Positions 35,600 through 49,000 of a stretch of DNA of 64,000 nucleotides are shown here, piece after piece. Numbering within the stretch: the stretch's first letter is position 1; each line of letters starts with the position of its first letter. The stretch is from Tubiluchus corallicola (Eukaryota; Priapulida; Priapulimorpha; Priapulimorphida; Tubiluchidae): the NCBI GenBank assembly GCA_030141605.1, contig JAQGDQ010000016.1:667499-731498 (forward strand), written 5' to 3'. Made by a program: the position numbers and the translations under genes. The notes under the pieces are model-generated. The model saw only the letters and a program-made list of their open reading frames with translations. It was not told the origin of the DNA and did not search any database.

Positions 35600-38400
35600 A
35601 TAGTGAGCTATGTTTCTGTTACCCGAGTTCAATTAATACATCATGTCGGTTCAGTTCATATCTTTGATTCATCACATCAGTTCTTATTATGTCATACCAT
35701 ATCTTACCAAAATCACAAAACTGATAAGACCCTAACTTATTTTAGTGTAAATAACAACAATTATTAATTACGTTTAGAAAAAAGAACATGGCCTATGTTT
35801 CTCTTCACATATTAGTCAGGTCATTATAAAAAGGAATTGCAATTGGAATAGGAAATGCAGTTATCTGTTGCAGTTAGAGCAAGTCAAATTTCCCTGTGGT
35901 CAGCTGTCACAAAAGTGACTCATGAGTGATATTAAGTTATTAATGTACCCAAATCTTTCTTCTCTAATAATACACTCTTCCCTTCTTATTCCCTGTTCAC
36001 AACTATGCAACAACAATGATGAACATGAAAGTAATGCATGTGTAGGAAGTAGTATTAGACTATTAGATCACTATGTCATGATAAATAAAATTTTTACTAC
36101 TTATGTTTAAAATTAAAGACTAAGGTTGAAATGAACTAACCATGACAAAAGCCCAATTTGTCATGATCACAGTTAGCCTCGGCTGGGATCTCCCATATTG
36201 TGGTGCTGGGCAAGCAGTGTTAGATTCCACTGTCCCATTGTTTTCTGTACTTTGTCGTTTGGTTTAATTAGTGGTTATTAATATTATGAAAAGCAATTTA
36301 ATTGTTTTTTGTATATAAAGAATTAGAGATGTTTATTTTTTTGCATTTTACGCTGTCGGTCGTAAGAGCAACATTTTGCCGATATCCATGATAATCATAA
36401 TACATTAGTGATTTACTGTTTGAATGTGTGACGCCGGTGCACGTCGTTAAAGAAAATTACAACTTTGATGCTCGTACTATGTTAAACTGAAATTCACTTT
36501 ATTAAAGGTTTTCTTGTTGCTTTCAGGCACCTTTTACAAAAATATTTGTATAATATTCCGTGTATGGTTATACTTGATCAGATTTCAGAACCAGAGAGTC
36601 AATGTAGAAAAACATAATTATCTCAACACCTCAAGTTTTGAGTGGTGGGCGTAGTGGCATCTCACAGGAAGCTCATCTTAGGCCTGTGACCTTGCAATTT
36701 ATACTGATATTACATGGAATATTAACCATCATTATAAATATGTAGGCAATCTTTCTATTGTTGCATTTTCTAATTAAGGCCTTTATAAATAAATTGTTGT
36801 GTAATATGGTTGATTCTTTAAAAACTGCAGTAATAATGATGACATGAAAGTCCATGGCATGGATCTCAAAATTGTAATGTATTAAATTTGATTTTGGACA
36901 AGAAAATGAGACAAAATTGCAGGAAATAAAAATAAGTGACATAATTTACTTGACATTGAAAATGAAAGGATTTTAGGAGTGTACTTACTTACAAAATGAC
37001 CTCAAGTGAAGCACACATGCTCTTTATATGATGAGTAATGCTTACAACTCAAAAAATGTTCATGCTTAGAACCTTGAAGAAGTGTGGCGCTGAACGTATT
37101 GACAGGGTTAAAGTTTGCTGTAACTTTATAAGACCTTATCTTGAAATCTGTGCACCAGTTGGCATATGGATAAATTATTCTTGTTCTACCTTTTGTCGAT
37201 TTTGTGGGTGCACTGAATGGATTATATATTACAATGATTAATTGAGCACAGAACTGACAATCTTAAATTTCACAAAAAAAAGGTTTAAGTGTCTGACAAA
37301 CATTACTGTTTATTGCCTCCAAGTAGTCACCATGTAATGAATGTATGAAATTCAAGAATTATTTCTGTGCAATTTATCATACTAATAGAAAGTTTTATTA
37401 TAGGCCTACATTTACTGCTATATATGAAGCGTCTGTTAAATGGTAAAAATTATTTAATGGCAAGTCAGTAAGTTTATAGTGCTTTTTTACTTGTACAATA
37501 TATATAGTTTCTTGTAATATTTTATCGCACACACGGCTGGGAATTTTATAAATTTTTTTTGTACATTCATAAACTTACTTGATGCAGTAATATAAAAGTG
37601 TATTTTTTCAATTTAAAACGTAAAACACAATAATTATTATAATCGTTGTTTCGGGGAATGCAGGACATGGCCATGTTTTTCCACGACTAACTCTAGGCCA
37701 AGGTTGCCATTTTGTATGATGCTCATTGTATTAGAGGCTAAAAAGTATTGAATTTTCCGCCAAGCCGTTTATACCATAATTATCAGAACATGCACGTCCA
37801 TAATACAACAAAGAGACTATATAATAATCTATAATTAATGATAATTTAGTAATGCGGAACTAAAAAACAAAGCGTGAAAAATTGTGCATTGAAAAAACTT
37901 AAAACCTTACTGCTAATCAGTGGGAAATAAACAAACTTTGATTTCAACTGATTTTAAATATTTCACAATTCAACTTTAAATATTCACAAACCTTTAAAAA
38001 TAATTTTTTTTTAAATTTAAGACAGAAACAATATAACTATATAACTTTCGCTCGCCACTTCTTCACCTATATATTGAAAACATTCGCATCATATATAACC
38101 TATGATAATTAGACCTTCCTCTTTATATTTATCGTTGTACTAATTTCGTGTATTACTAGTTGATAAATAGATTAATTATAAAAACTTATTCTAAAATAAT
38201 ACTTTTTATTTTAATATATTCTTTATTTTTTGGGCACTTTATTATCGAGTGGCAACTTTTGGTAACTAGTCGTTAACTATCTGAAGTGTTTCTTGAACAT
38301 TCTGTTATAATTTATACATGTACTATGATTGTATGTCTTTCAGCTTGGTTACTGGTTAATAATTGTGTCAAAATAAGAAATGTTGGGTCAATGATTGAAC
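35600..38400. other. Intergenic region upstream of EHMT
   Basis: AT-rich DNA that should include the EHMT promoter. I see no reliable TATA/Inr arrangement, no CpG-rich patch and no recognisable ORF. Confidence 0.4.
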
Positions 38401-38418
38401 AGCATGTTTTTCCCTGTA

Positions 38419-38454
38419 GGTATTGAAATGAGTAACCATGGAGAAGAAAGATAA
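38419..38454 (+). promoter_or_regulatory. 3' splice acceptor and overlapping uORF at the EHMT start
   Basis: TTTTTCCCTGTAG ends at 38419 and looks like a good acceptor 18 bases before the EHMT ATG. It implies a 5' non-coding exon upstream, or a spliced leader if the organism uses one. The 18-base leader contains an ATG at 38428 that opens an eight-codon frame ending in TAA at 38454. This overlaps the main start at 38438 in another frame. The main ATG has a strong ACCATGG context. Confidence 0.5.
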
Positions 38455-40096
38455 ACAAGATTCTCTTGCAAAGAATTACAATCAAAGAAACATATTTAAT
38501 GCATTGACAACTGATGCTGAAGATGAAGAAATGAACAGTACTGGACATGATAGTCAGCATAATTCTGTGCTTGTGCAAGACTCTGATGAAGAGATATCCT
38601 TTTTGTTGCCTCCTAATGTTGATTCTATAGATTGGGATGAACTGGAAGCAGAAGCCGAACAAAATGAAGCTGAACTAATGGAAATTGAAGAAGACTTTAG
38701 CAAGAAAGATACTACTGAATTGGAATCACTAGAAGTTGGTGAAGATGAAGAAGTGATGGTGAGTGATGATGATTCAATTGATTTGGAATCTATCAGTGAG
38801 GACAATTCTTACAAAATGGATGAGACGCTACTAGAGAGATGTGAGTCACCTATAGATAAATCTCTGACAGAGAATAAAGAAACAGATGTAGAAATTTTGG
38901 AAGCTGGAGAACACATTGAAATTAGTGACGATGATTCAATTGATAATGGGAGACGTTCTGATAAAATAGACAAAAAGTTACTAAATGATCTTAAGTCACC
39001 TGTATGTGAAACTGCAATGGATAAAAAAGGAGATATAGAAATTTTAGTTAGCGGTGAAGAAATTGAAATTAGTGATGATGACTCTGTTGGCTTTGAATCC
39101 GAAAACGTAAAAAATTATGACAAACTAGATGACAAGTTACCGGCGGCATGCGGGTCACAGATGAATGAACCGGCTATTTTGGAATCTGGGAAAAGAATGG
39201 AAATCAATAAAGGTGCCTCTATAAGACATGAATTTGAATGTGCACAGAATACTGGTGGATTGAATAACGAGCTTGATGAAATATCAGAATCACCACCAGT
39301 GTGTAAACTTGTGAATGAAAAAGTAGAAATTGATGCCAGCAATTTTAAAGAACAAGCAAACATGGTTTCTGCTACTGTACTGCCCCGTTCTGAACATGCT
39401 CAGAATAACATTACTGCTGATGAGTTAAGAGACACAGTTGCTGCAAAAGTGAATGAACTAATAGAAGTCGTACATGAAGAAGGCAAAAATAATGTACAAA
39501 TTGAAAAAGAAAACATTTCCTCGGGAGATCAGCAAATTCTACCGAAACCATTAAAAAAGCCACAGAAAGCAAGGAAAAGCTTTCCACATTCCGGCTTGAA
39601 AACGACATTGGAAAATATTCAACGAGAAAAATTCAAGTATCAGACATTTACAGCATTAAAGGACATTGATCTGGTACAGGGTGGTAATGAAATTCAGAAG
39701 TCGTATCATTCAAAGTTACATCTCAAAGAACTGGAAAACATTGTTGATTTATCACTAGATATTGAACATTTTAAGACAATTGGGCTCAAGGGCTTCAATT
39801 CTGGACAAATGCAAGAGAAGGTTGTACAGAATCCACCACCATCCTCTTCATTTGGTGCCCACATAAAGAAGAAAAAAGTACGGTTTGGCACTTATTCGTT
39901 AGAATCAAGACTTCGTCGCAAAAGATTGCAGAAAAAGCTTCGCAGGTCTGCTCAGCAAATGGAAGCATCTGGTGGAAATATTACCAGCATCAACAATCTA
40001 GCTGAGGCTGATATAGATACAAGTGAAGCATTAGAAGAAAAGCATGAAGTGGATACTGAAAGTTCAATTAACGAATGTGAAGCCATAGTAGAAGAG
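38438..40096 (+). other. EHMT exon 1: acidic, rapidly diverging N-terminus
   Basis: It encodes residues 1-553 and ends at an in-phase GT donor; the reading frame happens to stay open into the intron. Four SIM-like hydrophobic-acidic motifs lie at 44-52 (VLVQDSDEE), 106-114 (VMVSDDDSI), 160-168 and 209-217 (IEISDDDS), with a degenerate fifth at 254-262. The last four are spaced 45-54 residues apart. An ARKS motif sits at 378-381. A basic stretch at 477-503 (KKKKVRFG, then [10 protein letters not shown]) should be a nuclear-localisation signal. Confidence 0.85.
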
Positions 40097-43000
40097 GTAA
40101 TCCTTAGAGTAATCTTTAATTTTGAAAATTTGATTTTATTTAGTAGAAAATCGGAATGTTGAAATTACAGCTTAATTAATGAAAGTTGTTCTATTAATCA
40201 CTAATTTTTTAATGGATAGAATGATTTCAACAAATACTATTTTTGTATTGCATGCTTATGAATGTTCTAGGTTTTAGGTGAGATTGTTATGAAAGTATCA
40301 GAAAATGCATCCTATAATGACCATATGGTTTGTTCTGACGTTTCAGCGAGTCAGAATCTATCTGAAGGTAATTCATTAAATATTTTTTTTCAAGTTTTGA
40401 CATTCTTCAAGCCTAACATCTTTTATGACAAACAAACAATTCTAAATAATGTATGTGAATAAGCAACGTTGTTTTCTTCAGCTTCAAGCGAATTGGCATC
40501 AGAAATTTTGATTCGCAAAAATCTACGAAAACGAAAACACATGGGTATGTAAATTGCATGCATTTTCTTAAATCAGCAGTCTCACTTTGAGTATGGGTTA
40601 AGTATGGAACATGTTTCTAAAAAACTAATAACCAATAGGTGAACCTAAGCAACTGTTTCATAATCAGAATAGTTTTGCTATTGTATTCCAGTTACCACTA
40701 TATTTTCCAGATGGGGAGGACAGCCCAGCATCAAGTGTATCTGATAATGAAAGTAGAAAACTCAGATTAGAAGATTTGGGTTTGGTGCCTCGAAATGGCC
40801 TTGGCAAAGATGTTACAGAAAAGCTACAGGTATGTAATAATAGTTTTTGGAAAAAATGGATTCACTAACACTATTATAGCATTAAAAGAGTAATTTAAAA
40901 TCCATAACATCATATTATAAGGCAAACAAACAGATACTTGTAATTTAGTTTAGGGATGCACCAGATCTGGACCTTAAGTTCGAAATTTAAGAAAAAATCT
41001 CTGTTCTGATCCAGCCTCCGTTTGATAAGAAAAGTCAGTATTTATTGGATTTTTAAATGTACAAAATATCCCGATGGGTTTTTCAAGTCATGGTGGATAG
41101 AATAGTCACTGGTTAGTAACTAAATATTATTTTTTCGTAACGTTAAATTTTGCAGTTTTATGTATTTGTTTCGCCCGCATGTTTTATAATAGGTGTATTC
41201 AATAATTTCTGGAAGTTTTAAAATCATATTTTTTTAGCTTTACAAGCTCTTTATTTAGCAATTTTTCTTAAAAAATTACAACTTAGCCTTTGGATCTTAA
41301 TAAGGAACCAAAGATTACTTTCTTCTCTGAGCATATCAGCGGGTATTTTACTATTACGCATAATCCTTATACAAGAGTAATTGCTTACATTCATTCAAGA
41401 AGAAGAATGCGTTAGTTATTGCGCGCATGTATTAAAATATAAGCTACTACCATAAAAGCTCCAGAATCCCAAACCTGTCAAGTCAGTACTCAAAGAGGCC
41501 GCAATAAGCTATAGAGTCTCAATAACTAAAAGGTCTGAGCGATGCATATGTATGCAGATGCAGTTCTGATTCCAGTCCGGTTCCTACAACGGAAATACGG
41601 ATCCGTTCCTGGTCCAAATATTATGAGGCCTGTGTATATCTAATGTTGATATATTTATACTTCGAATAATGTTGTATTTATGTTTGTGTATATCTGTACT
41701 CAGCCACATCAATTGATTTTTATTTTTTGCATAATTGTATGGCTGTGATCTGTACTTTGAACATTGATGTTTACAGAGTGGTCCCTTTAGCTTCTTCCGA
41801 TTTCAAATCAAACTATCACATTTGCTAATATCTACCACTGTTTATGCCATCTTAAACATTAATAAAAGAGATTTTTCTGGAAGTCACTTCTGTATAACAA
41901 CAAGTGTATTTACTGCTCTAGTTATAACACTTGGTGCAACATCAAGAAATTGAATGTCAAAAACTTGAAAATTAATTTGAGTGTGATTTATATTTATGTT
42001 ATATTTTATTCATTACTTCTGTTCTTGTCTTTATTTTTGAATTTTTCGTTTATTTTTTAAAGCGCAAAAGAATTTTTAATTTGGTTACATTACTATAGCC
42101 ATTTTTTGTTTGGGATGCGTGACCTGATACTGCCCTGAATTTTAGTCTAGCGGGTGTAAACAAATGTAAACATTTAACCAGATAGTCTCCACGTTAAACA
42201 CTGGTACGGTCTATTTTTTCAGGCATTTGTTGCTGCCTCACAGTCAGCTGTTCCACTCTGTCATTGCCGTGTGAATGTTGGGTCACTGGCTAGAACAAAA
42301 GTTACATACTGCCAGGCTTTGGACACCATCGATGACAAGGTTAACATTTTTGAAAAAGAATTTTGACACGTTTGTTTTTGAGCCTATTTATACGTTTTAT
42401 TCATGGATATATAATACATCTTCTAATATGAACAAAATGTTACAGAAATATACAACTTCAGTAAAATTTATAAATGTAAATTGCTAAAAGTTTTAATCAA
42501 TTCTTAATATGACATTTTTTAAACTTATTAATTATATCATTATTATTTTCGTTATTCTATTTATTATTACCTGATACAATCCTTAAATACCTCTACATTG
42601 CCTGTGCTATATCAGCATGGTACCGTAGGCAATTCTTGTAAAACCATTTGAAATGCCTTAATTATGTGTTTTTCTAGATAATTGGATGCTGCAAGAAAGT
42701 GAAAAACCATTTACTGGTGCGGCCGTCTCCTAAGATTAGCTTCTTTGCTGTTTGCGAAGTCCATCGAACTAAGCTGAAATACCATCAGTGTTGCCCTGGT
42801 TGCGGTAGATTCTGCACTCAAGTAAGTAGTCAGAACTATATATACATCTTATAGGTGGACGTTAACTGCTTCTTTTTTCAGAAAAGGTTTGGGTTCTGGT
42901 CTTATTCTATAAACACACTTGCACAAATGAAATAGAAATAGCTTTAGGTATATTCTCAAATTAGCATTTCATACTCGGTTTAATTGTATGTATTCAATTT

Positions 43001-46000
43001 TTGCAGGGCGTGTTTTTCCAGTGCCAAGCTGGACGTAGCTTACATGTTTTTCACAAAGAATGTGCCACAATCAGCGATGGTCTTTCATTATGTCCTCACT
43101 GCGGAAGTGCTGTAGAAATTGTTGAACTAACACTGAAGATTAGAGCTGTTAATATGCCAACGTTTTTCTTAGAACAAAGACCAAGATCGGGGTAAGGAAG
43201 TGTATATTTTGTCTGAAAAATCATTTCTGCACAGAGGTTACATGTGTGAACCATATTTCTACTGTCAAAAATTTTATTCTACTGCGCAAAAAGTTTCTGA
43301 ATAAGAAATATCGTCAGATTTTTTTCTACTATTCTTGTTTTTTTACAGGCCATATGCAAAATTTACATTTCCGTCAAAAGATACAAAGAACAATGCAAGT
43401 GTTAGCTCATTTACATTTCCAGAAACTGGGCAAAAGTTTTCCGCAGGTACAAGTCTTAAAATGTATTTATTTCCAAAGCTTTGAGTTCAGAGAATTTTGA
43501 ATTGGCGACAAAAAAATTAACATTTAAATATCATTTCCTGCCTAAAACAAATATAATACTTTAACTTTTTTCTATGGTATTTTGTTTGTCATTGAATTTG
43601 TTGAATAGCTGTGAAGTTAAGCTCTGGTTATTTTAGGAAGTTTGTATACGCTCACAACATTGTATACTTCTGTATTGCTTGTGTGGGATCCTGATTATTC
43701 GAGCATTCCTCTGACCGTTGAACCTTAATATGATAAATGAAAAAATTGATTTTACTTAGTTTGCTAAGCAAACAAGCATTTTTAAGTATCTAATACACAA
43801 AAATTACCTAGAACACTAAGAGCAGTTACTAGTATTGTGTGCACAACTATCTCTACATACTTTGTATTATATTTGGGCCAATATATAAGTAATTGTATTC
43901 TAAACTCTAGTCGTTTAAAAACATTAACAGGTGTTATTAATTTCTGGTAACAAATGAAAAACCCGTGTTTTAAATTTTACAAAAATCATTGATGATTTAC
44001 TTGCTTTATCTAATGCATACTGTGTATTTTCTTAGCTTCCATTCTTCCCTCTCCTGAACGAGAAGAACTGAAGGAAGTACTTGATGCAATTCTTGCCGAT
44101 AAGGATTGGCGACCTCCAAACATCAAGAGCCTTTTTGGCAGCTCTAAAGCTGGTGATTTTGAAAAGATCCTGTTTCATTTAGGTAAGTTTTATGTGAACT
44201 GCATAACATTAGGACATTTTTCTCTGTTCTTGCATACCCTTTTTATGGTTACTGCATAAAAATTCTTTATCGTTTCAATTTGTTTGTTATTTTTTATAGG
44301 AATGGGCCATGACCCCAACGTCCGAAGCAACGAAGACAGCAATGCATCTGCATTACATGCCGCTGCTTCTAAAGGCCATATCATTATCGTTCACTTATTA
44401 ATACAGGTACTGCTTTTGTTATGTTATAATTATAATGTGTTATTATTGTCAGGATTTTGCAGCAAATTCACTTTGCTGGTAATGCTTTTGATGCATTCTT
44501 TTTCCAAATTGTATGTTGCATTTTAAAAAAGTTAATAAGCTGATAAAGGTCGGCTGCTTATAAATATATTTATTACTATTTTATAAGGTTTACTATATTC
44601 CTGTCACTGCTTAATTTAGAAAATTTTGAAAAAAACTAGACACTAGCTGTGTTGGTGCTTCAATAAACTTTGCTTTCACTGATTTTGTATACAGTCTGGT
44701 GCGACTGCTGATTTAATGGATGATAACATGAAAACACCATTAATGGAGGCTGCTGAGAATGACAAGATTAAAGTCGTTAAGTACTTGGTAAATGCCGGTG
44801 CTACTATTGATTTGAAGGTATATAGTTATACTGCTATTTCGGATATACGTACACGTGTTAGTGCTTTACTTTTGAAGAGATCAAAAGATTTCTTGTGTAG
44901 ATTTGTTTTACTATCTCAAGCCAATAAATGTGACAAAAATTCTTGGTAAACTGAAACTGTTTTTACTGTGTACCTGAAATATTCAATTTGTTGCAGTTCA
45001 AAACAAACAGTGATTTATATTTTTTTATCTTTTGATCTTGTTCTATTGTTAGGCTTGCCATATTGTACAGAGACAAGCTTGGTTGAGAATTACTAATTAC
45101 ATAATGTACAAGGCTATTATGAGTCGTAAGATGTAAATAAACATGTTCGTATTTACAGATCAAAAATATCTGTTATAATCTAGCTCTAGCATTATCTATG
45201 CTCTCATCTCGTACCTTATACAATTTTGCCATTGTTATTTTTGAAAGATTTACTTCAATCGTATTTAATTTTAGGGTGAAGACGGAATGACATGTCTTCA
45301 TTTGGCTGCCAGGGCAGGACACCTAAGCGTCGTCATGTACATTTGCGAAAATACTAAAGTTAATGTTAATGTGCAGGTATTGCTTTGATATTGTCATATG
45401 TCATTGACTGATTTTGTTAATGAGTAGTAGGACATACAACAATTGCTTTATGCTATTATCTGCTGAACTGAGTCTGCTCAGTTAAAATTTCAGAGTATTC
45501 TGCTAATCTTTAACTATTGTTTAACACATTATCACATTCTAAGTCTTGTGATTTATTATAGAGAGCATCTTACTTGATAACTTTTGCAGGATGAAGGTGG
45601 CTGGACTCCACTTATCTGGGCTACTGAATACAAACATACTGAGGTGGTAGACTATTTGCTCTGTCGTGGTGCTGATCCAAACCTAATTGATGTGGTATGT
45701 TACTGTAGACTATTGCAAGTATTTACAGTCACTACATTAACTAAATCACTAACTCAGTAATGATGTTGTTTCATTATTGTTTCCGTGCCCTTACATGCAT
45801 TATGTTTTGGTGTAAATTCTTAATCTTAGCATTTGCTAAATCTAAAGCACTTTAATATCATGCTTTAGATTTAGAAGTGTTCTTAAATGTTCGTTAACTT
45901 ATTTTTAAACTAACGTGAAATTCTCAGTATAGAGTAAGCACTAAACATACGTTTTTTTGTCAACAGCTTAATTTTAATTTTAACGAAGTGTTCACATTGA

Positions 46001-49000
46001 AGTGCAAAGATGTGGATCTGAAAATTAACATTTCATTGAATCATTTCATTTAAAAAATTTTGGTTGGGATTTTAGGGAAATGAATTTATCCATTTTTTGT
46101 TTGTGTCTAGGAAGAAAACACAGCATTACATTGGGCTGCTTTTTCTGGATCAACTGAGATTTGTGGAATGTTTATTGACCACGGTTGTAAAGTATCGGTT
46201 AAAAATGAACACGGCGACACTCCTCTGTAAATATCAGTTTTCAGTTGTAATGTTTTTGTAAATAAGACCTATACAGCGTGGTACATTATCTTTTACTACA
46301 GGGGTACAAAATGAATAGCACAGAACAATTTATTACATAAAATATTGTTGAAACAACAGAGAACCTACCATGCCCTCACAAATAGTGTGGCAACCTGTCA
46401 TAATCAAGGATGTGGCTGCAACAAGCTGCCACACTCTTGAGGAGTATGAGTAGAACAGAGACTCAGAAAACTCTCTATGCTCTAACACACTTTGCAGCTA
46501 TCTCACAAGCTTGTCTGATCAATGCACAAGTCCTTGAATGCTGATCAATGGGCATGTATTTTATTATCTTAGCACACTCTCTGTCTTTTTGTATGACTCC
46601 AGTGTGTTTGGCAGGTTTTAGATCCAGTAAATTTCCAGCTGTTCGGTTCAATCAGAAAAATTAGTTATAGAGTTTTTGAGCCGTTGTCCGAGCTTAATTT
46701 CAAAATTGCAGTTTGTATAAAATGTGAGAGGCTTTCCTAGTAAATACTGTGGCTTGACAAAGTTTCTGTTGTTTCAGTGATACTTTGATGTTATACATTG
46801 CTCTCTACTGTTACACTTTTGTTTTTGCACCCCCCACCACACAAGCCAAAGGTTATGTACCATGTCATACACAGTGACCTCTCCATAGCTTTATAGCTGC
46901 TATAAGCTGATTGTATAAATGCTTGTTTGTTCACATTCAACCATGAGATGATTTTAAAAACATGAAGCCTGACTACAAAAAAGAACTGCCAACTTCTTTA
47001 TTTAACTTGTAAGAATAGCTTTAGGCACCGGCATTGTATATATTTAATAATGGTTACAAAATCCACAAGTGTCATATCTATATATGACAGTTATCATACA
47101 CAATACAGCATGCAGACAAATACAGTTTCAAGAAAGAAGTTGAGTTATACACAGCTGTTAAAGTGACAAGTCATATAAGTTGAATTGTATCACATAAACA
47201 TATGTAAGACGTGTAATGCAGGAAATATATAGATGAATGTAGACTCATCATCACTATAATAGTTCTTACCAACAAAGAACATGGAAAACTGATGCTTAGT
47301 CACTTAATAGGCTCTATTCTGCAATGAACTGTGGTGTACTGTACCAAAAATAAATCTGGTTAATTCAATGCCGTTACTTCAACTTTCTGTGCTTTCTGTA
47401 ATTTTGTAGGCATATAGCTACTCGCCAAGACCACTTTGAAGTAGTTACACAATTGCTGAGCCGTGGTGCAGATGTATTTGCTGAAAATAATCAGAAAGAG
47501 CAGCCCCTTGCGGTAAGGCTTGAAGTTTTGTTTTGTTACATTTTTTACCATTTGTTTTCAAGTGCAGGTTGCAAAATTCTCATTTGCTTTTCATTCATTA
47601 ACTATACAATGGTTAATCATAATTTTTAGGATTATCTGTATGCGTGTTAAACATGCAGTTTGATTGCCAAACCTTTCATCTCGATCTGTCTCTGTAATTT
47701 CAGTGTTGTCTGGATCCCACGTCTAAAGTCTGGATGGTGATCAAAATGAATATCGAAATTAAAACACTCTCACAGAAGCGCACTGGGCCAACAGAAAGAA
47801 TGCTGCACAGGTATATGATGAATGCTTGTTACTAATTACAGTGAAATGCAACAAAGCTGTTGTGAAGTGAAATGTCTCTATACGATGTTCCTGGGGTAGT
47901 GAAGAAAATTTGGTTTCAGAATGGGTTATGAAAGCCCTGCTTTTCTTGCAATTATGTTTTAGAGTTTTAATGAAAAAGATTTGTATTATGGCTCCCACGT
48001 TCATGTCAGTTCTCTTCAATTTTTTTATTTTTTGCTTCATCTCCCCCGAACTGACTGGTGTTGTTAAAAATTATATTGCGTTATGTTTTAGAACATTTTT
48101 AAAGTCAAAGACGAATGTCTTGAACTTTATGGCATTGATACAGCTGTCCTCTGGCACTTACGAATTTCCTTATTGTCCTCTGGCATTTACGAAAAACAGT
48201 GTTGAAGGCGAAATATAACTGGGCATCAAAGTGTAGTCTACACATTAGGGGTGAGCATTGAACGCTCGAGTTTGAACGTTCAAATCGAATTAGAACGTTT
48301 GAATTCAATTCGAACGAGCTTTTAAAATTCGAACTCGATTCGAACCTGAAGTTATGGATTCAAGTAATTAACCACTTCAACTACGTTACGTTCTTTATTA
48401 TTATTATGACATTTGAAACAGCATGCCATCAACACAATTTAGCAGTGATTTTTGAGAACAGTTTTTAGATAAGTATTAATGTTTTTACTACAGAACAAAA
48501 TCAAGCAATATGCATGTTCTCTACGAAACAGCATTTTATTAATGACTCGAAAATTTTTAAAGCTAAGTTAGAATTCGACTCAGACTCGAAATCTTGAAAT
48601 TCGGTTTGTTTGGAGTTCTAAAGTCAAAAATTCGATTAGTTTCAAATTCACTTTCTGATAGAGAATGCTCAGCCCTACTACACATGGCTGATAACTATAT
48701 CGTATTTAAAAATTGACGAAAAGCTTGTACAGGCAGAAATAACTGTTTTAGTTTTGGCATGACATCACAGGTGCCTTTTGCGATACATAGAGCATATGGT
48801 AAAACACAAACAAAATGCTACTGTATCAGGCATTTTCCGCTGTATCTCATTACAAGTTTTTTTTCGACTAGCACGTATAGTAGACTGGAGTAGGTGTGGA
48901 CAAACCCATGTTTTGAGGTTAACGTCAAAAATGCCTTCGGCATTGTTTTAACGCATAACATATATGTACATTTATTATTACGTTATACAGGTTACATTCT

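Noticed and set aside
38554-39891. Ser-rich minus ORFs
   Set aside because: Antisense shadows of EHMT exon 1, whose plus-strand frame is contiguous and splices correctly.
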